The translations under genes were made by a program, and so were the position numbers. From NCBI GenBank assembly GCA_039720395.1, contig CM077821.1, positions 40,484,792 to 40,548,791 on the forward strand: a stretch of 64,000 nt of DNA, written 5' to 3'. The DNA is from Liquidambar formosana. Its lineage: Eukaryota > Streptophyta > Magnoliopsida > Saxifragales > Altingiaceae. Positions 21,101 through 36,100 of the stretch are shown here, one piece after another; the first letter of the stretch is position 1, and each line of letters starts with the position of its first letter. Under the pieces are notes generated by a model. That model saw only the letters and a list, made by a program, of their open reading frames with translations, had not been told where the DNA came from and ran no database searches.

Positions 21101-24100
21101 TGTGGGACAAGGTCTCAGCAAGATGAGAAAAGCGGAAAGGCACAGGACCATACATTGACATGACTGAATAGAGGTGATGAAGTAGGACATAAGTCTGACA
21201 AACACACCATACTCCAAAAAACCTTGGCGACTTTTAGAGATGCGAAACTTTACTTATATACTACCCCTAGCACCCCTTGCCCGATGTGGGACAAGGTCCC
21301 TCTCAATGGTTACACATAAAAACCTATTCACAAAGTAAACCTTAACTTTATATAATCTATAAAAGTGGTATACATTAGTAAATTTAACCAAAATTAACAA
21401 TTTTTCCTCAATGGGGGCTAAAGCACTTTAGCAAATTTAAATAAAATTACTTATCCAAATTAAAAAAAATAAAAAATTGAGTGGTTGCACGTGCGCACGG
21501 GTGCACTAAGTGCATCTGCCCCTGGCCAGAAATACCCTCATTATCAATAAATGGGCCCTGAAACCGAATTAGTATTCTAATTTCAGTGCGTCTTATCTAA
21601 GGTTCCTCTTGCTTGTGCTAAGATTACTCAATGTATCTACTATGGTTGAACCTAGCATAGATTTTTATGTATAGTATTAATTTGGGATAACATGATTATA
21701 TTGAATCAATTGAGTGTCTTCTGTATACACTTTTGACTAGCAGTTTGGCAGGCAAATGTGTGTTATAATGATATAAATTTCGTACTCAATTAAATTTGGA
21801 TGTCTATTACACAGTGCAATTGAAATATATCTTGGGTGATTATTTGAAATCTATCCATCAATTAGACAAAAAGAATGAAAGATTCATTTTATCTCTCCTA
21901 CTCTTTTGTTCTAAGTTTCAATTGAAGCCCATCTGTTAGAAGTTGATAATGGTCCTTTGTTATTGCTATAGCTGCTTCAATTGTTGTTTTCAAAGGATGC
22001 ACTTGCTCTTCTGACTCTATCTCTGTTTGTATTCTAGAGCCTATTTGATTTATTTATTTATTATTTTGGGTGGAGATAGATATATAATTAACGAGCTGCG
22101 GGAGATCAAAGTTGTGGATAAGCTTAACAGGGTACTGCAATTATCTTATTATAGTCTTATTTAATAGTATGATGGGATCTATGAATTTTTTCATTTAACT
22201 CATATTTCTTGTTTTTTTCCTCCAGGAATTAGTTGTAGATATACTACAATCTATAGTAGAGATAGTTACTTATGGTGACAGACACGATTCAACGATTTTC
22301 GAGTATGACTTTCTAGCGATGCAGATTGTTGGTGTGGTTTATGGTTCTCAGCATTTTTTTTTTTTTTTTTTTTAATATTATTTTGTGAGAGTAAAATTTT
22401 TTATTTTTTGCAGATGCTTTATGGAATATCAAGTCTTAGGAGAGTTTGTTCGTGTACTAAAGATCAGTAGAAATTCAAGAATTGAGGCACCATTGCTTCA
22501 GTATCTGAGCATAATGATTCAAAACATGGAAAGCGAATATGCAATTTGTAAGATGTTTAGTGCCATGAATATATGTGCGCTAAACCTATTGATTGATGGT
22601 CTTCTTTTCTTCTTTCTCCTTATGCGGGTGTTTTGAATCTATGGGGAGCGTTGTTCATGTTGAAACACAAATAGTTTACATGAGTCTTTCTTTTAAGTTT
22701 CCCTGTATATTTAATTATTTTGTTATTTACTGTCATTCCTTCCTTATACTGCTTTAGTAATACTTTTGAATTTTCAATGCTGTAGATTATTGTTTTAGCA
22801 ATGATTATATCAACAGCATCATAACACATCAGTATGAATTTGATGGGGGAGATCTAGTGCCATATTACATATCTTTTTTAAGGTTGTGATACTCTCTTTT
22901 CTACCTCTCCCCCCCTCTTTATTTATTTATTTATTTTTTCTGCCCCTTTCTATAAATGTCTAGCTTTGTTTGTTTTCCTGGTCCTTGGAATTGTGGTTGT
23001 GTAAAATTTGTTGGTCAAAGATGTATCAGATGAGCTAGTTTACAATTACTTACGGCCTGTTTGGTTGTTCCATGGAAAGTGAATGGCTCCATTGTATTTT
23101 ACCATGGCATTAAGGCACAAATTCAAATATTTGAAAGAGGCCATTTGAAAATGTTGGACCATTGCCATAATTTGATGTTATAGGTTCAATTTTGAGAAAC
23201 CATTAAATGCCACCGTTTTGAATTTTAAATATCAGTTGTGACTATGGTTGTCGTCTTCCTGAACTGGAACACTCACAATGATGGATTTGTTTACAAAATT
23301 ATTTGTGAAACACAATGAAACAATTCAATTTACATGGGGCATCCAAACAGGCCCATAGTCTCTTGCTGCATTTAGTAGTTTTAACTGAGTAGTAAAAGGT
23401 ATTCTGATAACTTTTCATGTTTTTTTTTTTTTTTTGTTTTTTTATTTATTTAAATAATCAGAGCAGTGAGCGGCAAAATAAACAGAGACACGCTCTGTCT
23501 CCTTGTAAAGGTTAATGAGGTAAATTAAAGATCATGTATGCTATATATGTTGTCTTTTTGTTGATGCACCACTGACCTTTTAAGCCACAGTATATGCAAG
23601 TGTAATTCTATACTGCATGGTTCTTATGGTTTGTGATGACTGTGATTATGTACTTATAGAGATCGAGGATTTTGAACTTTACAACTTTAAGTTAGATTGC
23701 ACTATAATTAATGAGTGAGAATTTCATAAATGGTGGGTTTCACTACATTAAATCCACCTCTGCATGAGTTATGGTGGGGCCAAGAATACTCCCTACTGTA
23801 TTGTTTTGGAGCTTAAAGTGTTATTATGTTGTAGAAGACCAAACATTGTTGTGTGAAAACATGAGGGTTTGGGATTTGGAACCTGAATTCGTGTATTGTG
23901 GAGGTTATATTTCTTCTAAACATATAATTATTGTATTCTATGAGGATTAAAATTGGGGATGTTGATAAAAAGTAAAGAAATTTGACAGTCCTAGAGGTGT
24001 TTTATGGATCTTTCCCTCTATGCAGTGCTCTAGGATGTGTCATTGTGGTGAATAGTCCTCACGTTGCATACTTGTGGTTTTTGAACTTTGAGTATAAGGA

Positions 24101-27100
24101 TTCACCAGAACTACCATTGCTATGATGTGAGCACATCTGGTTCAGAGATGAGATAAACATGACTCTGGTGCATTTGTATATGTTGGATAATGAAGCATAA
24201 TTATATTTGTGAGATGAGCCAGATCATTACCATTGAATCTCATCACAATCCTAGTGATTTTAAAGATTTTTTGGTATGAAATACCAATGAATTACTGGTA
24301 ATTTTTTTCACTGGTGCTATTTGTGATGAGATTCACCGGTAATTTTTTTTCCTTTATCCAAAAAAAAAAAAAAAATACCCAGTGAATCTCATCATGATCT
24401 TCGTGATTTTAAAGATTTTATTTATTAATTTCTTATTTTTCATGTATTTTTAAGGTGAAAAATACCCATGGAACGCTACATGCTGCCATATTTCACTCAG
24501 GATGATATGACTAGTACCGATTTTATAATATCTATATCAAGAAAAGAAAATTCTAATTTATAAACATTGGTAGCGAAACATGTTTGAACTGTCTGGGTCA
24601 CAATAATAATAATCCTTTCTTACTGCATTCAACATACATGTTAAGTACAAGGTGTCTAGGGCATACTCATAGCTGGGGTCAAGTGTTTTGATGTGGGAAT
24701 CAGGATGTAGGATTCAAAAATATGTGTGCAAGGGAAGTGCTCTTGCCTGATTGCATTTGATGCAACTATTCATTTCTTCGCATTATATTAATTCTATATT
24801 TCTATAGAAGTTTGAGGCATGGCTTCACAGGTTTCTTTTATATTCTTGATCTACAGGATGTTGTAGTCTCATTCCCATTGTATAGTGAGGCTCTAAAATT
24901 TTCTCAGCATGGGGAAAAGATGATTCAGATTGCTGTACGTGCAATAACTCTCAACATATATAACGGTATTATTTTGTGATCTTTGGTATCCTTCTAAAAG
25001 TAGAAGAGATGCATGAAATATTGAGTTAAATGGTATCTTGCGACAGTATCCTTTTGGTTATGCAGTTAGTGACGATATGGTCTATCAATTTATAACGACT
25101 CCTCCAATCTCGGAGTACTTCTCAGACTTGGTTCGGAGCTTAAGAGAGCAATGCCTTCCATCTAGATTCCCTTGTCCATGCTACAAAGTATGTTTTCAAC
25201 TTTTTGGTTAAAAATTATATCATTTTGGTGAACTATCTTAGCATTTGTGTTTGGCATAACTGGTTGACTTTGATGCAGGGAGACTTGCACTCATGAAAGG
25301 AGAAAAGAATTACTTCTAGAAACTGATAAAATTGTAGATGATCTGTACTACTATAAAGACATACTTCGTGTTGGCGACTCTCACTTGAGTAGATTAATTA
25401 CCCGGAATCTTCTCAGCTTACTGGTCTTTCCCATAGTGCACCCATTGCTGCAGTTAAGCCAGAGTAGTGTGAGATATTCTTCACTGAAACTTTGTTGTCT
25501 CATTGTTAATTAGAAATTTAGAATGTTATCAGGAACACTTTTAATTTTTGTTGCTAGGCATATTTTTCTGATAAGGATTGACCATATATACATTAAAAAT
25601 TTGACATAGAATGTCCATATGCTTTTCACATATAGGGGCTTTGCATTTTTGTCAAGAAGCATATACAACTTGCTTTTAGTTTTAATATTAAAATTCAGGT
25701 TAACAATTGTATTGATATTAAATGCAGATTGTATTGATACCAAATTTAGTGGAAGTGCCTTAGGTGGTTTTTTTTTTTTTTTTCTCTTCAGATTGTTGTA
25801 TTATCTCATCAGGAGTGGTATACTGGGCATCCTGAACATGAGTTTGTTATGTAATAAATAATAATATTGGATAGTGGTTTCCCTCAAATGGCTTAAATAT
25901 TTAAAGAGGCACTCTACCCTGGTCATGTTTTTCCCTAATCCTGTTGTGGGCTTACCTTCTCTCTTATTTTCATAACTGTTGTTTACCACCCTACATCATA
26001 ATTTCTTTTCGTTCAAAACTTATAATTATGTTGTTGAAACAAATGTCTTTCTCTACTAATCTGGGATTGATTTTCTCAAGTAGTGTTGGCAATTACAGTC
26101 CATTATTCGAGAATGGTTTCCTAGCATCCAAACAGTCTTAAGCAGTTTGCAAATTCATTGAATTTTATTGTATTTTTAAAAAAAGAAAAAAAAAGAAAAA
26201 AGAATACATTTGTGTTGAGTAATTAATTCCTCAACATTTCTTTTGTTATCTCAGGGCACAAATCTATCTGCAATCACTTTGCTATATATAGTTTCTCGTC
26301 TTCTCCAAGTTGTTGATGGGAAAACCATAGTTAACTCTGTGGCTAGTGTTGTTCTATATCCTTATATGGCCTCAAGCATAAGAAATTCCATTGAAGGGGA
26401 GACTAGTGATGGCATAAGTCAATCTTATGCCTTTTCCAGTAATTTAAATGAAATGGAAGAAATGCTATGTTCTTGTCCTGAGGCTGAAGGAGCAGAAAAC
26501 ATCCACAAAAACTTACATTTTGGGAATTTGTTGGAGTATATTTCAGCTATTTCTGGCAGCTGCTCAGTGGATAATACACGTAGAGAAAGGTCAGTGAAAC
26601 TTCCTGTTTTAAATGTTCCTCTTGTTCTTTTTTATTGATTTTGAGTAAGTTTATTTAAGCAAAATGAGGAAACCTATATTATAATGCTTCCTAGACTAAG
26701 GATAGTTGCTATTGATCTAGTCGTTGCTGTTGATTCTATACAAATGTGATTATCGGTGAGACTTGAGGAGTGGCGACAGTATTTGTGGAATTATATGGCA
26801 AGAGTCAATAGTCCTCCATTGGACCAGCTTTTTTGAGCCCATTGGGTCATTTGTGTAAACGGCTTTTCCTAATGAGTTGTTCTGGTTTTAAACAGTATGC
26901 TTCCATACATATGTTTGCGTATCTACACATGCACATATTTGTATGATGAAGCTTCTAATTTACAGTGTTTATTTGTGGCAAGACATATCAAGTATGTAAA
27001 ATAATGTCATATTTGTTAAAAATAACATGTACAGTTTTTGTCCCAAAGAAACCTTATGTATTCAGGTCTATCTGTGACATGCATCATTACATCGGTTATT

Positions 27101-30100
27101 GTACATTTAATTTGCATATGGACACTTCACTTTGAAGAGCTGGCGGAGTAAATGGTCTGCTGAATTTTGCTCTTATTAATAAACTAGTGGTTTTGTATTC
27201 TTACTTAGGGAAGAGCCTAGTTCTTCCATTGATGAAGGAGGAGTATAAAGAACTGTTTAAATTTGCTAGTTTTTGCTTGGTAAGGGGGATTTAACAATTT
27301 TCCATTTAAGGTTTTTTGAAACGATTAAAATATTATTGATTTTAATCTCTCTTTAGAAATGTTTATGACTTGAACCCATCTCTGTGGTGATGACGCATCT
27401 ACTGGTGTTGAGTCCCAGTGATAAGCCTTTGGTCTTTGTTAGGGAACTGTATCATATGGTTGAGGATATTCTTGTAATTTCAGTCATTCTTTGTTATATA
27501 TATAAGTGATGGGGAGCCAGACCTAATCAACTGGTATCCATAGCTCTCTTTATTTGTCATGGTTCAAAATCTTGGTTTTGGACATTGTCGCATCTTGGTC
27601 ATGTTCATCTTATTGTGCCTCAGGTGAGACGCAGCTTATGCATGAAAGAATGTTAAAAAAATCATAGAGAAATCATAAAAAAATAGGGCAATCATAGTGG
27701 AATCATCAAATAAGCAAAACAAATAACCTAGGACACATATATGGTGTAAAACATCAATAGAGGCACTAGCACGCTGTTGTACCATAAAATATACTAGATT
27801 TAGGTTTTAGATCCCTAAGATAATTCCAAAATACATGATCAAACGTTACATATCAATGATCAATCATAAGGGAGAGTGGATGTTGGGCTTTGCAAAGAAA
27901 TTACCTTACTCGACTAGTATCATAGTTGAGTTATTGTTGTTAATTCCTAAATCACTCGTGCATAACAGATCATAGATCTTCACATTCATGACCACTTCAT
28001 ATTTTTCTTTTCAATTTTCTTTAGAAAACAGAAAGTTCAAATATATATATATATATAGTCCCAATCAGGTCAGCATGTGTTGATATAAGTTATATCAGCA
28101 CTAGGAGTTGTACGCTATTCATTGGCCCAATGTACACTGTAACCCACTAATGCACAATGTACAACTCCCAATGCAGGTGTTGATATAAGTTACATCAGCA
28201 CGTGCTCACCTGACCATCATCCTATATATATATATATTCATAAAAGTTGCAAATAAACTAGAGTTTATAGATTCTCAAACCACTCTTGCATAGCATATCA
28301 TAGATCCATTCACATTCATGGCCATTTTTTTTCCCCAAAAAATAGAATATTCGAAATTCAAGAAAGGAAAAATGAAAAAGAAGAAAATATACCATAAAAA
28401 TGTATATCCATTCATATCTACCATAGATTTATAACAAAGAACGCTAAATCTACCTAAGAAATTGTAGATTTAATACAAAAAGGGCAACTTTATAAAATAA
28501 TCATAAACAAAGAATAGAACAAGGGGGAAAAAAATACCTTAAGCGTTTGAAAAGAGAGAGAGATGAAATTGAAATGGAAGAATTTTGAGTTATTGTTGGG
28601 TAGACGAGAGGGATGACTGACCAAGAGAAGAAAGGAGAAATGGAGTAAAGAAGCAAAAAAAGAAAAAAAAAGGAAAAAAAGAAAAAGAAACGAAGCTTTT
28701 GTATGCATCACGACCATCTGGGATGAGTTCTTGTCTATTATTGTGACGCGACAATTTGATCTTGTGTCATGTCTTGCTAACGGATGAGATCTTTCTCAAG
28801 TGTGACAGAGCTTGACTTGTCAGAGTTGTCGAGATTTCTTGGTTTGGTCTCTGCCGAGACCTTGAACTATGTTCTTTATGAATTAACCTGATATGGAAAA
28901 AGTGTTGGAATCCACAAACTCGTCAGGAGACCTAGACCTTGAACTACATTCTTTTGAAATACTGACATGTGAAAGTGTTGGAATCCACAAACTCGTCATA
29001 GTTTCGGTTTGGTCATATTCCACTTTTCTGGGCAATGTATTCCATTGTACATTTGTGCTTCTTGCTGTTAGTCCTGGCTAGGCAGCTAAGATCCTCAGGT
29101 TATTAGATTTGAGGCAATAAGCATTCCTAGGCTACAGTTGACATTGTGGTGAAGTACCTTTGCATGCTAAGTACATATTCTCTATATTCTAGTCAATGGA
29201 ATGGTGACTGTCACCACATGCACTTGTACTAATTAGGGAGTTCCTTCCTTGTGCAGGGGTGGAATACTTTCTTATATTTCCTCTGACAATCACAGTCTAC
29301 TGCTATCAACTCTATTGTTCTTGCTTATTTTAGCAGAAAGTAAAGGTATCTTGGCTTTACAGTTTACTTCTGTGTGGACTTTATACGAAAATGCCTAATC
29401 TATTTCCGTTGTTTGTTTGTTTGCAGATCTTGATTTTATGCTGGCTTCAATGATTGGATTTTCAGAAGGAAAAATTGCGACGCATAAGATGACGGTGCAT
29501 ATCAATTCCTCATATTATATTGCATCTAATGGATTAGTTTTTCTAAAAATAGATTCTTAAATTCCTGTGCAGATGGAATCTACTACTTTTTTTTCTCATT
29601 GCCCATTGCATTAGATTAGTTTACTCATTATCTGAATTTAGTACTAAGAGAAACATATCCAAAGTCTTGCGGTGATCCTATTGTATGGTACTTGATGTTA
29701 TTGACCTTTGATTTCAATATATGAATAATTACTGATAGTCTCTTTCAAGATATGAGTAGTGATTTTGTAATACTAAACATCTAAATTATCCTGTATTCTG
29801 AGTAATGACTTCTAGAAATTGAAAGTTTGATGATTAGTTAACTTGGTGGTTTGTTACTCTTTCGTCATGATTTCATTTTGTGTCGATATCAAAAGGTTCA
29901 GTGATGCATTTGCATGAACTTTTCATCAATGGCGTTAGAGAGCGAGTTTGGTTTCATGCCGAGAGATCGACCAAGAAAGCTATTTTCTTATTTAGGAGAT
30001 TGATGGAAAATTATAGAGAGAAAAACAAAGGACCTTCAAATGGTGTTTAGGTGACTTATAAAAAGCATATGATGGGGTCTTGGGGAATTGATGTGGTTGG

Positions 30101-32359
30101 TTTTAAAAAGAAAATGAGTCTTAGGTATATTGGTATAATTAAGGATATGTATGTTGGAGCCGTAGTTAGTGTTAGAGCGAAGTGGAGGAGAGACAAGTGA
30201 ATTTTTTGTTACAATAGGCTTAAATTAGGGACCGACATTGAGTCCTTTCCTTTTGCTTTATTCATGGATGAGTTATTGCTTTATATAGGAAGATGTCCCA
30301 TGGTGTAAGCTATTGGCTCAATTGATGAAACTAGAGTATGGGTGAATTCTAAGTTAAAATTATGGAGAGACACCATAAAGTATTAAGATTTTTAGGTTCA
30401 GTAGGATTATGGTGGAATATATGGAATGTAAATTTAGTAAAAGTAGGAATAGAGATGAGGGCGTATTGCAAATTGATGACTAAGAAATACCTTGAAGTGA
30501 CTATCTTTGATATCTTGGATTAACTATTCATAAAGATGGACAGATTGGAGAGCGGAGAGTGCATTTGGAGTGTTCTAGAGTTTTTTCTTGTAACTCTTTT
30601 TTTGGTGCTTTGGTTGAAAATCCTAATATCCCGGTTTTTTTTCCTCATTTGATGATTTGGAAAGCAAAAGTGCCTTTGAAAGTTCAAGTATTTGCTTGGT
30701 CTGTTGCTCATAAGAAAATTAATACCAATGATATGTTTCAAAGGAGAAGGTCCTTGTCTTGTTTTTATCCTCAGTGGTGCATCATGTGTAAGAAGGGGGA
30801 ATAAAATGCGGATCACCTTTTTCTTCATTGCAAGGTAGCTAGGGAACTATGGCAGTGCCTTTTTCAAAGGGCTGAAGTATGTTGGGCATCACCACCAGGG
30901 TCTTGTTCTAGCATGTTTGAGATAGATTATGGTGGTTTTGGGAAGAATATGAGAGCACTTTGTCTTTGGAGGTGTGCTATTATGGCTATGTTTTGGGTTA
31001 TTTGGTTAGAAAGGAATGCTAGAGTGTTTGAAGATAAGTTTGAGTTGGAAGATGGGTTGTGGGAGCGTGTATGTTTTCTAGCGTCATTTTGGCCTTCGGC
31101 TTCTAAAGCCTTTGAGGGACTTCCTTTGTTTCTTATTAAGCAAGATTGGACATTGGTTTGTAATATGTAGTAGATTTTAGCTTTTTAGTTTGTTTTTTGG
31201 TTCTGTAGGAGGACATCTTGTCCTCTTCCTCTTGTAATTTTTTGTTTGTTCTAATATATTTTTCTCTTTGTTGATGATAAAAAAAAAAAAGAAAAAAAAG
31301 AATACCTATTAAGTTACAAGGAAACTACTACTCATGAATTAATGAGTGAAAGATTTGAATATGCTCTCATTGAAAAAAGCCATCAACTGATGGCAGGTTG
31401 ACCTAGGTTACACTTTAGACTAAATAATTATCCACAGATATTGCAACATAGCTCCTATGGGTCAAACTGTCAATTCTGGATTCTAGTCACACTCTCTAGG
31501 TACAAATGCTTTCAGATTAATTTTCACGCATAAACCAATATTACAGCCATATTACTTGGTCACATTATATATGGACACCATTCTGGACTGCTTTGGCCTT
31601 GGACATTCAGATTTGCAGTTACCTAAAAGTATGCATTTTGATTTGAGCGTTACACTTATTTTTAAAACCCCAATACCTGCATTTAACATTTTTAAATGTA
31701 ATTTATTTGTAAAAAATTATTTTAGAGATTATAATCTAGTTGTTATTCTGCGTATTAATATTTATTTCATATATTCATTAGTAATGATCGATGTTCATGA
31801 GATGATTTGGCCACTAGTCATCTTTTGTGTACCTTTTGACCTTGCTGGCTAATTTACATGAAATGGCTTTATTGCCTTCAGTTTAGAAAATATTGTGAAA
31901 AGTGTTGGTTTTCTCGTCGACGTTTTTAAGTTTCTATCAGCATATAGATGTTTTGGAAATCTGAACTATGCATGTACACTGGAACTTATATGGTTATGTA
32001 TGCCTGATCTGTTCCTGGGTCACCGTGAATAATATATATGTGTGTTCATTTAGTATTGGGAGGACATATTTGACATGTATATATCTTTTTTGTGCTGTTT
32101 TTGCACCCTTTTTATTTATTTTTTCTTTATGCAAGATATATATGTATAGGGTGGGCTTCCTCCAAGGGTTTTTTCTAATCTACACCCCCTTCCATGAGTA
32201 AAAGGGGTGTGGATTAGCAAAAAATTGTGGAAATAGGCCCATCCATATATATATATATATATATATATATAGAGGGTAATGATCAAGTGTGGACTGTCCG
32301 GGGCACGTGGACAGAGTCGTGCAATCATGTCTGGGACGGTTTGCACCTGATCATTCTCA

Positions 32360-32396
<37 letters not shown>

Positions 32397-33123
32397 TTGG
32401 GAATAGTTTCTTCTATATTCATTAATGATATGTTTGACTATTTCTTAACATTGTTGATGGCTTAATTTGCAGACATATGACATCTCATCTTCTCAGTTAG
32501 CAGATGGAAGTATCTTTGTGAGACACATGCCTCAGGTATATGTACCATGTGATAATACCCTCTTTATCATTTTTGTTTTAATTATTATATCTGTTTAGGG
32601 CACAGTTAATGTGTGCCCTAAGGGCACATGTTATGGACACATGTCTGTATCATATAGAGAGGATGCATGTCTACTCTTCGGACACGTGTCCGTCTTGTAA
32701 GGCGTGTTCTCATTTTTTTGTGGCCGCCATGTATTTTCGGACGAACATGTGTCTGAAGAGTGGACATGTGTCCTCTTGGTGACATGGACACATGTCCTTA
32801 ATGCATGCTGTAAGGGTGTGTTAATGAAATCCTTCTGTTTATTACACTTATATTTTAAAATATGTTATTTAATCGTAGTTTTCCCTAAAAGTTTGAGTTC
32901 ATGCATCCTGGTTTCTGTTCAGTTTAGCTGTCAGTGTCATGATGAACTTCTTATCCCATTTTACAGATTTTACATGCATTATTGAAGGTTTTAGCAAGCC
33001 AACCACCTTTCTCAGTACTAATACAATGGCATACAGGGTGGTTCTTGCGGAAGCTACTGGTTCTTCAAGAAATGAAGCTCAGTGATGATGATTTTCACCT
33101 TTTTAATGTAAGGATTCAACCAA

Positions 33124-33166
<43 letters not shown>

Positions 33167-36100
33167 GTTTCATGTCTATTTTTTATTTTTTTATTTACTT
33201 TCAATTTGTATGTAATGCTGCTTCAGAATTTCACCAACTAGAATGAAATGGATTATGATTCTCAATTTGCATGTCGATAGCTGAAGTTTCTGAAGCATAC
33301 AATGCCCTCAATATTTCTGATGTTTCTAGATGGTTGGAAACCATTCAGCACCAGTTCACTAGAACTTTGAGGAGTTCTCAGTTAGTATTGGCGAGATAGA
33401 TATTATGCACTATCAAGTGTCATCCTCTTATTCTGATGTTGCCTCATGAAAATTGTTGACATGGAAGCTAATATTCTGCCATAATTTCTCCAAGAAACAA
33501 ACTTCTGTAGGCTATAATTACACAAGTATTATGATGGGTGCTATGAGAGTAATGGAGGTTGCCAGATTACATATTTGAAGATCTCTGTATTTATGTTTCA
33601 GAATAGAAAGTTCAACAGATGGGACTATGGAAGAGAGACCTTAATTCAGATTGTTTCCAAATAGGATTGCTGATATATTAGTCAGGAAAAAAAAATTAAA
33701 CAGTAAATAATGTAGATGCCAAGATAAATGGAGTTTGACTCTTAATTTCTTTCCATGAAAAATAGTTATTGGCAGATGTAAGAATAGAAAGCAAATTCTA
33801 TGTTTCAATCAGAAAAAAATGATGCTCTTGTTGGTTGAAATAAATGGAGATGGAGGAGAATATATGGATCTAAAGAGAATGGAGGATGAGAGATTATCCT
33901 TTTTAGTTTGCATCGATGTCCATTCTTCATTAAGTTTTGAAGGATGGTCAGATAGTTGAAGGAGATGAATCTTAATTTAGTCAAGTGGGACTAGTGGTTC
34001 TAGAGAGATTCCCCTCCCTTGATGCTCTCTTTCTTATCCTCTGCTGCATTTTCTTGATTCCCAAGTATGGAGATATCCTCTATTTGTTTAGTTTCTAGGT
34101 GCATGAATCATGTTTGGAAGGATCTCCTAAGACAATGTGAGTGATTCAAATATTCTTTCAATCTGCTTTTTTGGACAGCTGTTGACAGTGCTATGCAGGA
34201 GACCCTCAAAAGTCCTATGTTTGTCTTACCATTGTGAAATAGAATTTAGAAGGCAGTATCAAGAGCAGCGAGCCACTGAAGACAGCATGGAAAACTATTA
34301 GTCTCCTATATCCCTGATATTATGACAATGTGCCTGACTCTTATAGGTCTTCTGAGTTTTATAAATAGACATCATGATAGCACGGAGAACTCTTTATTAA
34401 CAAGGCGCATAAGCTTGTCAAATCATGCTCACTTTTTGACATCTAGATCAATGAATGCCTATGCTTTTGCTGACGAGCAAGTTGTGTCCTCAACTTCTGT
34501 GCTCTCACCAGCCTTGTCAGTTTTTACAATGGTTTCTCCTTGAATATATTTGATTTGCTTTGTACTAGTTTGTTGGAAACTATATATTTATTCAAATCCA
34601 ATGCATGCTTGCCCCATAATAATGCTAAAAATAATGATGTTAATTATCTTTCATGCTGTAAAATCATCAGCTTTAGGAATAACTAGATAATAAGCATCAT
34701 TATTGTGTTTTACTTTCTAAAGTTTTATATTTCCTAGCTTTGTTGACAGACTTCATATCAGCAGTCATGTGAACGTCTTCAGAAAGAACTTGATGGATGC
34801 TGGTTTGATCATATCCCTGATACTTTGAGAAATGAATGGGCAAGGTGTAAAACAGGTATGTACTATTTTAATTAAATTTGTGGTTATAATGAAGTGACCT
34901 CACTTATATCCCTTTAAGCCGTAGTTGTTACCATCTCTTTGTTTACCCGCACCCAAAAAAAAAAAAAAAAATCTAAAAATAAGGGGGAAAATAAAAAAGT
35001 TAGAGAAAATGATATTGGCTTGGTATGCTATGCAAGGCAATTTCTGTGGAACTTAGTGCACTTATTTTAATGTCACATTGCAGCTCTTGAGGAATCTTCC
35101 CAATCTAAGGATCCCTTTTTCACACTAGAGCTTGATTTCCACCAAGAAGCTACTGATGGTAATTTGGATTCCTGCTGTAATAAGTAGTTTACCTATTCCT
35201 GCTGTAATAAGTAGTTTACCTATAAGCATCATTATTGTGTTTTACTCGTTGCAGGAAGTATGTCTTCTTCTCTCGCTTGGCAAAGGATGGTTGATGCGGT
35301 CAAGGTTATATAATTCATTTTATTAATGTTATTTATTTTCATTGTCAGGAGAATGTCTTTGGGTTCTTAAAGCATTTTTATTTTATTTTATTTTTTAATA
35401 CGGTCATTATTGCCCAAATGATTCTCGACACAGCAGGAAACATTAAAATTAGAGTATCCTTAGCAAATACTTCTAAGAATTCGTACTGAAACTGCTTGAA
35501 CTGGAAAGATATCAGAGTTTTGGCCCTGTTATTGGTGTTATACATATTTGGTAATCTGACATTTCCCTATGTTGGTTGACTTGTACCATAATTATGAGAT
35601 GAGTGCAAATTGATAAAGAAATGTCATGATGAACTTGTCAAAGTATGCCATGTATATACATGTCAGTTGATACTGTCATTATTAATAATGTGTCCAGCAG
35701 TCCCGCTACACCAAACTTATGGCTAAATGCTTTGTTAAATCATAACTTTTGTATGATTTTTTTGTTTTCATTTTACTTGGGAATTATCAAACTTGTACAA
35801 TCTCTCATAGTGATTTTATATTTAGGTTTTCGTTCTCCATCTTCAGCTGAAAGCATTTATGTCCAATGGAGATCCTGTTGAAAATCCATTGACAAATTTG
35901 AGAAGCAGTATTATTGCTGTTTCAGGAAAAAACCATGCCCCAGATTTTTCCTCTGCAAGTTTTGGGTCGGAGCTGGCTTTAGGTTGGTATTCATCATGTG
36001 AAGGTTCAGTTGACTGTCCATACAATTCATTGAGCTCATGTTTCTTTATTATCTCACTTTATAAAATTGTTACAGGTTCTGGAATTCCTTGTAAAATTGC

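Noticed and set aside
30559..31170. Possible host gene with zinc-binding domain inside TT9 intron 12
   Set aside because: Matches the zf-RVT 3' end of L1 LINEs, has a stop at 30802-30804 and is followed by an A-rich tail.
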